Below, one piece after another: positions 1 to 7,224 of a stretch of DNA of 35,758 nucleotides; the stretch's first letter is position 1, and each line of letters opens with the position of its first letter. The notes beneath the pieces are model-generated. The model worked only from the letters and a program-made list of their open reading frames with translations. It was not told where the DNA came from and ran no database searches. The translations under genes were made by a program, and so were the position numbers. The DNA comes from Nanobdellota archaeon. GTDB lineage: Archaea > Nanoarchaeota > Nanoarchaeia > Parvarchaeales > Parvarchaeaceae. The DNA is taken from the NCBI GenBank assembly GCA_021796445.1, contig JAKACB010000007.1, positions 1 through 35,758 of the forward strand, read 5' to 3'.

Positions 1-2
1 CT

Positions 3-2210
3 TATGCATTTAACAAATTTCTCGATGAAAATAAGATACGGGAAAAAATACAAAATGCAGTAAAGAACATAAATGTGGAGAGCGAAAGCGATCTTAAAAA
101 GGCAAGCGAAGAAATAAAATCTGCTATAATGAATTCTGATTTACCAAAGGACTTGGTTTCACAGTTATTAGAGAGCTATCACAAGCTTGTCAACGGGAGC
201 AATGCGGAGTTTGTTGCAGTGAGATCGTCTGCAACCGCTGAGGATTTGCCTGATGCAAGTTTTGCAGGCCAGCAGGATACATACCTAAATGTACATGGTG
301 ACGATGAGCTGGTTGAAAAGGTAAAGGAATGCTACTCAAGTTTGTTCAATGAAAGAGCAATATACTACAGGGCAAAGAACAACATAGACACAAAAACAGT
401 AGCGCTCGCAGTGGTTATACAAAAGCAGATATTTTCAATTGAATCCGGAGTTATGTTCACATTAGATGTTTCAAATGGAGATCAATCTGTTATAGTGGTA
501 GAAGCAAGTTACGGTCTTGGAGAATACATAGTTGGCGGGATAGTAACTCCCGATCTTTTTTACATAGACAAGAAGACAATGCAGATCAAAAGAAAAGTAA
601 TAGAAAACAAGGACAGAAAGCTAGTAAGGTTAAAGGAAGGCGGAACAAAGGACATTAAATTAAGCGATGAAGAGGCAAAGAAACAGTGTCTTGAGGACGA
701 GAAAGTAATAGAGCTTGCAGAATATGGCTTAAAGATAGAGCAGCATTATAAGCGACCTATGGATATAGAATGGGCAAGGGATGAGGACGGAAAGCTGTAT
801 ATTGTCCAGGCCAGGCCCGAAACAGTGTGGTCAAATAAGGACAAAATAAAAACTCCAGAAAACAAACAAAGTGTAATTCTTTCAGGTTTACCCGCTTCTC
901 CGGGATTTATTTCTGGCCCTGCGCATGTTATACTTGATGTCAAAGACATTGACAAGTTCAAATCAGGAGAAATTCTGATAACTGTTATGACAAGCCCGGA
1001 TTGGGTTCCGGCAATGAAAAAAGCAAAGGCAATAGTTACAGACGAAGGAGGGATAACATCACATGCCGCAATAGTTTCGAGGGAACTCGGAGTTCCATGC
1101 ATAGTAGGAACCGGCGGTAGAGGAAAGAAAGCAACTGATGTTATAAAGACTGGCGATACGATTACGGTAGATTCCAAAAACGGGCTAGTTTACAGCGGAG
1201 AGATAAAAGTAGAAGAAGAAAAGGAAGAGAAAAGCAGGCAAACTGTCGTAAATGAAGGACTGATAATAACCGGGACAAAGATCCTTGTAAATCTAGGCGA
1301 ACCTGACCTTGCAGAGAAGACTGCTAAACTGCATGCAGACGGCGTTGGATTGATGAGAGAAGAATTTATCTGGGCAAACATAGGTAAACATCCTCTTTAT
1401 CTTATAAAACAAGGAAAGTCTGATCTTTTGGTTGATACCTTAGCAGAAGGCATGAGAAAGGTGTGCGCTGCTTTTAATCCAAGGCCTGTAATTTTAAGAT
1501 TCAGCGACTTTAAAACCGATGAATATTCGCATTTAGAAGGCGGTGAAGAATTCGAACCAAAGGAAAGTAGTCCTTTGCTGGGATGGAGAGGCTCTTCAAG
1601 GTATTATGATCCAAAGTATAAGGATGCATTCGTATTGGAATTAAAAGCCGTTAAAAAAGTAAGAGAAGAGTTTAGACTGAAGAATCTACATGTCATGGTT
1701 CCTTTTACAAGAACTGTGGAAGAGCTTGAAAAAGTTTTGGAAATACTGAAGGATAATGGTTTGGAAAGAAATGAAGACTTCAAGATATTTCTTATGGCGG
1801 AGATACCTAGTAACATAATCCTTGCAGATAAGTTCAATAAATACATTGATGGCTATTCTATCGGCTCAAACGACCTTACGATGCTGGTTTTAGGGGCTGA
1901 CAGGAACAATGACACTTTGAGCAGTATATACGATGAAAGAAATCTTGCAGTTTTAAGGATGATAAGATATCTGATAAAGATTGCACATAGGGACGGAAAA
2001 ACCGTATCAATATGCGGGCAGGCTCCTTCCGAATACGATGAGATAGTGGATTTCTTAGTGAGATCCGACATAGATGATATATCAGTAAATCCTGATACTG
2101 TAGAGCACGTAAGGGAATTAGTTGCTTCAATAGAAAAGAGAGTTGAACTTGAAAAGGACCTTGGCCAGAAGGATCAGCATGTAAAAAACTGGGAATTTCC
2201 GGTTTTGTAA
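3..2210 (+). CDS. ppsA: Phosphoenolpyruvate synthase, 5'-truncated by the window edge
   Basis: Interconverts pyruvate plus ATP and phosphoenolpyruvate plus AMP and phosphate, in the cytoplasm at the entry to gluconeogenesis. The frame is open from the first bases, so the gene starts outside the window; the GTG at 75 is internal. 735 residues are visible and about 45-50 N-terminal ones are probably missing. Domains in order: ATP-grasp domain with VRSSATAEDLPDASFAGQQ, central phosphohistidine domain with GGITSHAAIVSRELGVPCIVG shortened to its key TSHAAI (His codon 1062-1064), and C-terminal PEP-binding TIM barrel with SIGSNDLT and the catalytic Cys in SICGQAPS. The gene runs convergent to the VKOR gene with 7 bases between the stops. 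The family assignment is firm; physiological direction is inference. Confidence 0.96.
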   Translation, partial: YAFNKFLDENKIREKIQNAVKNINVESESDLKKASEEIKSAIMNSDLPKDLVSQLLESYHKLVNGSNAEFVAVRSSATAEDLPDASFAGQQDTYLNVHGDDELVEKVKECYSSLFNERAIYYRAKNNIDTKTVALAVVIQKQIFSIESGVMFTLDVSNGDQSVIVVEASYGLGEYIVGGIVTPDLFYIDKKTMQIKRKVIENKDRKLVRLKEGGTKDIKLSDEEAKKQCLEDEKVIELAEYGLKIEQHYKRPMDIEWARDEDGKLYIVQARPETVWSNKDKIKTPENKQSVILSGLPASPGFISGPAHVILDVKDIDKFKSGEILITVMTSPDWVPAMKKAKAIVTDEGGITSHAAIVSRELGVPCIVGTGGRGKKATDVIKTGDTITVDSKNGLVYSGEIKVEEEKEEKSRQTVVNEGLIITGTKILVNLGEPDLAEKTAKLHADGVGLMREEFIWANIGKHPLYLIKQGKSDLLVDTLAEGMRKVCAAFNPRPVILRFSDFKTDEYSHLEGGEEFEPKESSPLLGWRGSSRYYDPKYKDAFVLELKAVKKVREEFRLKNLHVMVPFTRTVEELEKVLEILKDNGLERNEDFKIFLMAEIPSNIILADKFNKYIDGYSIGSNDLTMLVLGADRNNDTLSSIYDERNLAVLRMIRYLIKIAHRDGKTVSICGQAPSEYDEIVDFLVRSDIDDISVNPDTVEHVRELVASIEKRVELEKDLGQKDQHVKNWEFPVL

Positions 2211-2217
2211 ACGGTAT

Positions 2218-2748
2218 TTAGCTTACAGATAGGATATCCTTTCTTATTTTTGAGTTTTTGGAAAATAGAATATAGCTAACTATTGCAAAATCAATTATTA
2301 TACAGATATGCATCGCAGTGCAGTATATGCAGATTGCGTGGAGCACAACGAATTCCAAAAAAAGTAAATAACCTACTGCCAATATGCCGAAAAATCGCCA
2401 TATAAACATAACATCAAGCACTCTTTTTGCCGTTCTTTTCGATGATAACGCAATTGATACTACAAGTACTATGTTTATTATGAACCAGACCGCTGCAAGG
2501 AAATCCAAAGATACCGGGCCTATGCTTGCATATGAGCTTAGAAGAACTTTAGCACAGTTCAAAACGCTGCCACCGACAGAAGCAGGGATCTTGCAATAAG
2601 GCGGAAGACCGCGTACTATATATAATTCTATTATTACTACTATAGACGATGCAAGCCCTATCAAGGACATTATAATTAGTATAAGGAAATCTTTTGAACC
2701 AATTCTGCTACTGAACATAAGGTCATTTGTTTTAATTATAGGGGTCAC
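2218..2748 (-). CDS. Vitamin K epoxide reductase (VKOR) family disulfide-generating membrane protein
   Basis: VKOR homologs re-oxidise a thioredoxin-like partner outside the membrane and pass electrons to quinone, like DsbB. The protein has 176 residues counted from a GTG at 2748; an ATG at 2718 is an alternative start. It has about four or five membrane segments (roughly 20-43, 80-100, 115-138, 143-162). Two loop cysteines (C52 and C65, with the following S-x-Y and G-P-V-S region typical of VKOR) and the redox pair CIYC (C140, C143) are all present. A likely partner is the DUF929 thioredoxin-like protein at 30189-31676, though the two genes are not adjacent. The family call rests on cysteine layout and topology. 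Confidence 0.87.
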   Translation of the reverse strand: MTPIIKTNDLMFSSRIGSKDFLILIIMSLIGLASSIVVIIELYIVRGLPPYCKIPASVGGSVLNCAKVLLSSYASIGPVSLDFLAAVWFIINIVLVVSIALSSKRTAKRVLDVMFIWRFFGILAVGYLLFLEFVVLHAICIYCTAMHICIIIDFAIVSYILFSKNSKIRKDILSVS

Positions 2749-2883
2749 AATGAATATTCGTTATTTCCGTTTTTTGGGCTTTACCCTCTTATATGGGTTT
2801 TATTTGGCCCGCGGCATATAACTTTTATGCATGCATCTCACTGTGACCAATAATTATACTCGTTTAAAGTATATACATAACTA

Positions 2884-2938
2884 CTACCCGCAAGGTTACA
2901 TTCTATTTTAATACGGTTAAATAGCAGGCTACCCGCAA
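2884..2938 (+). repeat. Two 10-base direct repeats in the gene-poor stretch before the SRP RNA
   Basis: CTACCCGCAA occurs at 2884-2893 and again at 2929-2938, 45 bases apart, within an AT-rich gap of about 235 bases (2749-2984) between the VKOR gene and the SRP RNA promoter. I see no open reading frame or RNA fold in this gap. The repeats could be chance or a regulator site. Confidence 0.4.
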
Positions 2939-2984
2939 TACTATAAACCATAATTGCTTCTAGGTTTTATCTTTGCCAATAATA

Positions 2985-2994
2985 CTTATTTATT
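2985..2994 (+). promoter_or_regulatory. TATA box of the SRP RNA
   Basis: CTTATTTATT lies about 27 bases before the predicted 5' end of the SRP RNA, the usual archaeal TATA-to-start distance. Confidence 0.55.
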
Positions 2995-3016
2995 CTAATA
3001 AAGCTTAGCTAATATC

Positions 3017-3282
3017 TGACAGGCTAGCCGGGGAGTTAGTCCCTTCCTGCATCACAAATGGACTTTAGGTGAGGCGAAGCGTGGCCGAGGGATAGTGACT
3101 CTATACATGGTAGCAAAGCTATCGTAGATTTACAGCCCTATAGGATGCTCTGGTTTAAAAACCCAGCCAGGCCCGGAAGGGAGCAACTGTAATTAAGCTG
3201 AAGCGTGCTTGTAGGTAAACTGTAAGGAGAAAATGTTGTTACCCTCTATATGGATAGCTATTTCGAAGCCATGGCCTGTCGC
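3017..3282 (+). ncRNA. ffs: Signal recognition particle (7S) RNA
   Basis: Scaffold of the particle that targets nascent membrane and secreted proteins to FtsY, whose gene is at 18259-19392. The hallmark is the helix 8 segment at 3166-3187, with the asymmetric and symmetric loops and a GGAA tetraloop (3175-3178). The ends pair: GACAGGC at 3018-3024 with GCCTGTC at 3274-3280. The 5' part (GGCTAGCCGGGG onward, and GGCGAAGC around 3073) resembles the archaeal Alu domain, although the usual UGUAAC turn is replaced by a diverged sequence. At about 265 nt it is shorter than the roughly 300 nt common in Archaea. End positions are approximate by a few bases. Confidence 0.93.
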
Positions 3283-3283
3283 T

Positions 3284-3306
3284 TGCTTTAACTTTCATTT
3301 AAAGCA
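3284..3306 (+). terminator. Perfect 8-bp hairpin directly after the SRP RNA
   Basis: TGCTTTAA (3284-3291) is the exact reverse complement of TTAAAGCA (3299-3306), separated by a 7-base loop. It begins two to four bases after the SRP RNA end. It could stop transcription or mark a 3' processing site; it lacks a following T run, so an intrinsic terminator of bacterial type is doubtful. Confidence 0.4.
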
Positions 3307-3338
3307 TCGAAGATCAATTGATAGCAATAACTTAAAAT

Positions 3339-3357
3339 AGATTAGTTACTCTAATCT
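3339..3357 (+). promoter_or_regulatory. 7-bp inverted repeat upstream of tRNA-Ser
   Basis: AGATTAG (3339-3345) and CTAATCT (3351-3357) form a perfect stem with a 5-base loop, ending 7 bases before the tRNA. A TATA-like CTTAAAATA sits at 3331-3339, so the hairpin overlaps the expected transcription start region. Confidence 0.35.
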
Positions 3358-3364
3358 GTAATAA

Positions 3365-3459
3365 GTCGGGGTGACCGAACGGTAAGGTGCATGCCTGCTA
3401 TTCAGAAACGGAAAGCATGTTGGCGCAAGCCTTAATGGGTTCAACCCCCATCCCCGACG
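3365..3459 (+). tRNA. tRNA-Ser(GCT) with a 13-nt intron
   Basis: Decodes AGC/AGU serine codons. The 7-bp acceptor stem is GTCGGGG with CCCCGAC, discriminator G73 (3459), which is the archaeal serine identity base. The anticodon stem is CATGC (3390-3394) with GCATG (3415-3419). It encloses 20 bases, 13 more than a normal loop, so an intron at about 3401-3413 after position 37 leaves the loop CTGCTAA with anticodon GCT at 3397-3399. A long variable arm (GGC-GCAA-GCC) and T arm ATGGG/CCCAT with loop TTCAACC complete it. The mature length would be 82 nt. The exact intron borders are ambiguous by a base. Confidence 0.9.
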
Positions 3460-3470
3460 TTTCGTTTTTT
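3460..3470 (+). terminator. T-rich terminator after tRNA-Ser
   Basis: TTTCGTTTTTT follows the tRNA directly. Archaeal RNA polymerase stops at such oligo-T tracts. Confidence 0.5.
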
Positions 3471-3569
3471 AAACTGCGGATTTCCTGTAATATTCCGGTT
3501 CTTTTAGTAATTTAAAATTATCTCAATCGTATTTGTTAAGTATATATTCTAATAATTCAACTTACTTAT

Positions 3570-3794
3570 ATGGAAAAGAAAGAAGACAACGCAATTTATA
3601 ACGCAATAACAGGGATAGCGAAGGTCGTAAAAGACAGCGTGAACGAACAAAAAGCAAGACCTAGAAAGGTTTCAATAAATCTGGATAAGCTTGAGATAAA
3701 CATGTCTGGTTTAAAGTACCCTTTAAAGCTTTCTGCAAAAATTGATCTTGATTTTTCCGGTAAAAGTAAGGAAGAAAAACCACAGAACCGGTAA
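3570..3794 (+). CDS. Small conserved-looking protein, paralog of the next gene
   Basis: 74 residues, function unknown. The central and C-terminal part contains SINLDKLEINMSGLKYPLKL followed by SAKIDLDFSGK, an alternating pattern suggesting a short beta-rich domain, ending in a charged tail. The neighbour at 3876-4076 carries the same core (F-D-L-D-K-F-E-I-K-L-P-N, then P-I-K-L-S-G-K-I-T-I-D-L-S), so the two arose by duplication. A TATA-like AGTATATATT sits about 30 bases before the ATG. No known family recognised, no signal peptide or membrane segment. Confidence 0.72.
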   Translation: MEKKEDNAIYNAITGIAKVVKDSVNEQKARPRKVSINLDKLEINMSGLKYPLKLSAKIDLDFSGKSKEEKPQNR

Positions 3795-3875
3795 AATTTT
3801 AAGTTTTTTATTTACCGTAAAAAGCCTTTACTGCGTATAAACGTTTATAAATGTCTGTAAATATATAATAATCCT

Positions 3876-4076
3876 ATGGAAAAGAACGATAATGGAAACA
3901 GTAAACTGTTTAGTATGTTCCCACAGATACTTTTTAGCATGTTAGGTGGCAGGGACAAAAGGTTTTCATTTGATCTTGATAAGTTTGAGATAAAGCTCCC
4001 AAACATAAAGGAACCGATAAAATTATCTGGTAAGATAACAATAGACCTTTCAAAGCACAAGGAGGATAAGAAATAA
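3876..4076 (+). CDS. Small conserved-looking protein, tandem paralog, ahead of L10e
   Basis: 66 residues, function unknown. It shares the LDKxEI ... P(I/L)KLSxKIxxD(L/F)S core with the 74-residue protein at 3570-3794; the N-terminal third differs (SKLFSMFPQILFSMLGGRDK, a short hydrophobic stretch). It has its own TATA-like TTTATAAAT about 30 bases upstream and ends one base before the L10e start, so it is probably co-transcribed with L10e. Context suggests a ribosome- or translation-linked role, which is inference only. Confidence 0.74.
   Translation: MEKNDNGNSKLFSMFPQILFSMLGGRDKRFSFDLDKFEIKLPNIKEPIKLSGKITIDLSKHKEDKK
4061..4065 (+). promoter_or_regulatory. Shine-Dalgarno site for L10e
   Basis: GGAGG, preceded by AA, lies 12 bases before the L10e ATG and inside the end of the preceding gene. 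It supports translation of L10e as an internal gene of a polycistronic message. Confidence 0.6.
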
Positions 4077-4077
4077 T

Positions 4078-4593
4078 ATGACAAAATTAAGACCAGGAAG
4101 ATCCTATAAGGAATTGAAGATGCCTTACACTAGGAAATCAAAATACAAGACAAAAAGCTACATAAAAATTGCTCAAAAACCTAAGATAACTCAGTACCAT
4201 TCTGGCAATCCAAAAAGAGAATTCGATAGCAGCGTTTTTCTTCTTTCAGAGAAGTCATTGCAGTTAAGAGACAATGCCATAGAATCTGCAAGGATAGTCG
4301 CGAATAAGTATCTTACTGACAGAATAACCGATCAGAATTTTCACATAGTTGTTGTGGCTTATCCACACCAGGTTCTTAGGGAACACAAGCTTGCTACCGG
4401 AGCAGGCGCTGACCGTTTTTCCTCGGGTATGCAAAAATCGTTTGGGAAGCCGATAGGACTAGCAGCAAGGCTTTCTGCAGGAAAGCGCATATTTGAGATA
4501 CACGTTGACAGGGCAAATCTTGCAACCGCAAAAGATGCGGCATTCAAGATGGGCAAGAAATTGGGCATACAAACAAGAGTCGTAGTGGCTTAA
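4078..4593 (+). CDS. rpl10e: Large ribosomal subunit protein L10e (uL16)
   Basis: Universal 50S protein near the peptidyl transferase centre and the 5S RNA. 171 residues, the normal archaeal length. The N-terminus (LRPGRSYKELKMPYTRKS, and later ITQYHSGNP) and the loop HQVLREHKLATGAGADRFSSG shortened to its core LREHKLATGAGADRFS are diagnostic; the C-terminus AFKMGKKLGIQTRV fits as well. It directly follows a lineage-specific 66-residue gene rather than the usual ribosomal neighbours. Confidence 0.96.
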   Translation: MTKLRPGRSYKELKMPYTRKSKYKTKSYIKIAQKPKITQYHSGNPKREFDSSVFLLSEKSLQLRDNAIESARIVANKYLTDRITDQNFHIVVVAYPHQVLREHKLATGAGADRFSSGMQKSFGKPIGLAARLSAGKRIFEIHVDRANLATAKDAAFKMGKKLGIQTRVVVA

Positions 4594-4595
4594 GT

Positions 4596-5120
4596 TTAAA
4601 AGAATTCTTCACTGAATCCGTCTCTTTTGTTTACAACTCTTGATAAAACAAATAAAAGAGAAGACAACCTGTTAAGATAAGCAAGCACTTCCTTTTTTTC
4701 CAGTTTGCATTTTATTGCAGATCTTTCAGCCTTTCTGGCTATCGTTCTGCATATATTTATTATGCATGCAGCTTCACTTCCGTTTGGATACAAAAATCTT
4801 GTTATGTCTTTGAGTTCACCTGCGAAGGAATCTATCTCCTTCTCAAGTTCATCCACATCTTTTCTGTTTATCCCCTCCTTTTCTCTTTTTATAAGCACTG
4901 AATAACCGGAAGCGTATGCGCTTATAGCGTATATTTTACTTTCCACCTTTCTCATTGCCGTTTTTATGTCTTCATAATTTATCTTTGATATGGAATATCC
5001 TACGAAGGCGTTCAGCTCATCTAAAATGCCTATTAACTCAATTAAATTATCATCTTTTTCTATTCGCTTTCCTGCTATGTCAGTTATTCCCTCATCCCCT
5101 TTCCCGGAATAATATTTCAT
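4596..5120 (-). CDS. ATP:cob(I)alamin adenosyltransferase, PduO type
   Basis: Transfers the adenosyl group of ATP to cob(I)alamin, making coenzyme B12. 174 residues, as in the PduO/MMAB family. Seen: an N-terminal ATP-binding segment SGKGDEGITDIAG (family form TGDxGxT), the LDELNAFVG helix, YPNGSEAACIINICRTIARK with the conserved arginines near R125-R132, and the end YLNRLSSLLFVLSRVVN. The usual F-x-x-P-G-G is F-L-Y-P-N-G here. It overlaps the upstream winged-helix gene by 4 bases (ATGA), so they form one operon. No other B12 gene is in the window. Confidence 0.87.
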   Translation of the reverse strand: MKYYSGKGDEGITDIAGKRIEKDDNLIELIGILDELNAFVGYSISKINYEDIKTAMRKVESKIYAISAYASGYSVLIKREKEGINRKDVDELEKEIDSFAGELKDITRFLYPNGSEAACIINICRTIARKAERSAIKCKLEKKEVLAYLNRLSSLLFVLSRVVNKRDGFSEEFF

Positions 5121-5467
5121 TGCTGGTCAGCATCCTCCTTTAAACTGTCTGCGTTCTTTACGAGATAATATTTTGCTTTTCTTCTTATCCCGTCTATGTA
5201 GACCCTAAATAAATCATATGAAAGTCTGTAATACACTGTTTTTCCTCTATGCTCTGATACTAGTATGGTGTTAAACATAGGAGAGATAAGGTTGTAGAAA
5301 TGCTTTTTGCCATTCTGTGAATTTATGTCTATATTCAGTGCGTTTGCCAATTCTTCTCTGTTTATGCTTCCTTTCTCTCTTATTAAATTTATTATCTTTT
5401 CGGCTTCTGCATAAAGTTTCTTGCTCTTCGGATGCGTACCATATACCATTACAAGCAGTTCTTCCAT
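5117..5467 (-). CDS. Winged-helix DNA-binding protein
   Basis: 116 residues with no membrane segment. Residues about 20-80 look like a winged helix-turn-helix: KIINLIREKGSINREELANA as the helix-turn-helix start, then a wing ending in VSEHRGKTVYYRLS. It is the first gene of a two-gene operon with the cobalamin adenosyltransferase, so it may regulate that gene, but no ligand-binding domain is visible. The 70-base gap to the divergent membrane protein gene holds TATA-like stretches for both directions (5487-5497 minus, 5507-5519 plus). Confidence 0.72.
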   Translation of the reverse strand: MEELLVMVYGTHPKSKKLYAEAEKIINLIREKGSINREELANALNIDINSQNGKKHFYNLISPMFNTILVSEHRGKTVYYRLSYDLFRVYIDGIRRKAKYYLVKNADSLKEDADQQ

Positions 5468-5537
5468 GTTATTATTAGTTATTTGATTTATTTATTGTTG
5501 TATAACTTTATTTATATCATAATTTCTTCTAATTAAA

Positions 5538-6194
5538 ATGGCATTTGATATAATCGCTGTCTTTAAGAAGAGCTTTATTATGCTTTTTACGGATCCGTTG
5601 ATTTTTGTATTTGCAGCTATATACGCGGCGATTTACGTTGCCTTCGCGGCGTATTCCTTTTATTCTATTAAAATTACGAACATAAACAGTGTAAATATAA
5701 ATTTAACTACCCTGTACTATATTTTAATTTATTTAGTGCTGATTTTTCTTGCAAGCACTTTCATAAGCGGGATGGTATTCGTAAGGGTAGCAGGAAAAAA
5801 GAAAACTTTTCATAATATACTGAATAAGACAGTGAAAAGATATCCTGCGTTGCTTGCAACTACTTTTTTAACTTCAGTTATAATATCTTTGGGTCTTGTT
5901 GCACTCGTTATACCAGGAATTTATCTTGCTTTCAAATTGATCCTTTCACCTGTTTCCTCCGTTGTTGAAGACAAAAGTCCAGTTGATGCGATGAAAAGAA
6001 GCTGGAGTATTACACAGGGTAATTGGTGGTATATATTCGGATTATTTGTTCTTTTCTTTATAGTTATATCGATAATCGGCCTTTTGCCATATATCTCCTA
6101 TTTCTTTTCTTTTGCATTGATTATAAGTTACCCGCTTGTTTTCATAGCTCTTGCCGGTGTACATAACTCAAAGAGAAAGACAGCAATAAAGTAA
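5538..6194 (+). CDS. Polytopic membrane protein, glycerophosphodiesterase-membrane-domain-like
   Basis: 218 residues with about five or six membrane helices. The segment GLVALVIPGIYLAFKLIL followed by SPVDAMKRSWSITQGNWW is the pattern of the membrane domain found in GlpQ-type and YciC-like proteins (helix hairpins with an amphipathic A-x-x-x-S-W helix). No phosphodiesterase catalytic domain is present. Function unknown. A TATA-like TTTATTTATAT lies about 28 bases upstream of the ATG, supporting a nearly leaderless start. Confidence 0.7.
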   Translation: MAFDIIAVFKKSFIMLFTDPLIFVFAAIYAAIYVAFAAYSFYSIKITNINSVNINLTTLYYILIYLVLIFLASTFISGMVFVRVAGKKKTFHNILNKTVKRYPALLATTFLTSVIISLGLVALVIPGIYLAFKLILSPVSSVVEDKSPVDAMKRSWSITQGNWWYIFGLFVLFFIVISIIGLLPYISYFFSFALIISYPLVFIALAGVHNSKRKTAIK

Positions 6195-6240
6195 TCTCTT
6201 TCAGTTAGCTATTTAAATATAGTAGTATCACTATTAAGCT

Positions 6241-7224
6241 ATGGTAAATAAAATAACTAAGGGAGTTATACTTGCTTCCGGTAGCGGAACAAGGGCTAGG
6301 CCAGCTACATACTATATACCAAAACCGATGTTGCCTATCGGTAATACACCAATGTCAAAAATCATTATATACCAGATGATAAATGCAGGCATAAGAGACA
6401 TTCTAGTTGTTTCAAGAAATGACAAAGAAGGGATGCCAACATTTAATATGGTTATTGATTACTTCAGCAAAGAAAACGTTGCGAGGAATCTAAGCGAATA
6501 CAAAAAAGAAATTGAAAACGGAAAAATAAAAATAGAGTTGGACTTTCAGCCAGTGGATAAAAAAACAAGCAAACCTTTAGGAACTGCGGTAGGCCTTAAT
6601 GTTGCGTATAGAAACGGTTTTATAAGAGATGAGCCTTGCGCCGTCATGTTTTCAGATGTAATGCAGCAGAATATAGTGGGTGGAAGCTCTCTGCTCGAAG
6701 AGATGCTTTCAAGGTATAATGGAAATACATTTGTTTCGATGAAGAAAAACAACATAGATAAAATCACCGAAAAATCAGCTGCTTATGGCAGTTATCTTGG
6801 GGATAACGTATACAGACTAGAAAAAATAGTAGAGAAGCCTACCTTGGAATACGTTAAAAATAATTCAACTGAATTGTCTGTTGCCGGCGGGATTTATCTT
6901 ATTAATGAAGACGGCGGAAACAAGGCAGATAAGGTAAAAAGAGGAGCGGGCGGGGAGTATCATATCACTGACATAATAGACATGCAGGCTAAAGATAAGG
7001 GGGCCTATGGTTACCTTATAGATAAAAGCAGGTTTAAGTCCTATGATGTTGGTGACTTTGAAGTTCTTATAAAAGAGAATCTGGAAGAAAAACACAGAAA
7101 GGATTTCTTTGATTATGTTAAAAGTTCAAAGGCAGCAGTCAAAACAATTTTTACAGGAGGGGTGGCCCTGTATGGAAACACTACTGATCTTATGGAATTG
7201 CTTTCTTTGCTTTCAAAGGGTTAA
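6241..7224 (+). CDS. Sugar-1-phosphate nucleotidylyltransferase, GalU-like
   Basis: Probably makes UDP-glucose (or a related NDP-sugar) from glucose-1-phosphate and UTP. 327 residues. The N-terminal Rossmann-type fold has the signature GSGTRARPATYYIPKPMLP (residues 14-32), the LGTAVGLNVA nucleotide-binding segment, and FSDVM in place of the usual G-D metal site region. VEKP and AGGIYL follow as in the family, and the end of the domain has YHITDIID and YDVGDF. It faces the GalT-like gene tail to tail with the two stop codons overlapping. Substrate choice cannot be read from the sequence. Confidence 0.86.
   Translation: MVNKITKGVILASGSGTRARPATYYIPKPMLPIGNTPMSKIIIYQMINAGIRDILVVSRNDKEGMPTFNMVIDYFSKENVARNLSEYKKEIENGKIKIELDFQPVDKKTSKPLGTAVGLNVAYRNGFIRDEPCAVMFSDVMQQNIVGGSSLLEEMLSRYNGNTFVSMKKNNIDKITEKSAAYGSYLGDNVYRLEKIVEKPTLEYVKNNSTELSVAGGIYLINEDGGNKADKVKRGAGGEYHITDIIDMQAKDKGAYGYLIDKSRFKSYDVGDFEVLIKENLEEKHRKDFFDYVKSSKAAVKTIFTGGVALYGNTTDLMELLSLLSKG

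Noticed and set aside
746..1177. 143-codon open frame on the minus strand inside the PEP synthase gene
   Set aside because: Antisense shadow: the plus-strand frame carries the conserved phosphohistidine domain there, while this frame has no motif or signal.
3365..3459. Reading the serine tRNA as tRNA-Leu(CAG) with loop TTCAGAA
   Set aside because: The bases flanking that loop do not pair, and the discriminator is G, which fits serine and not leucine.
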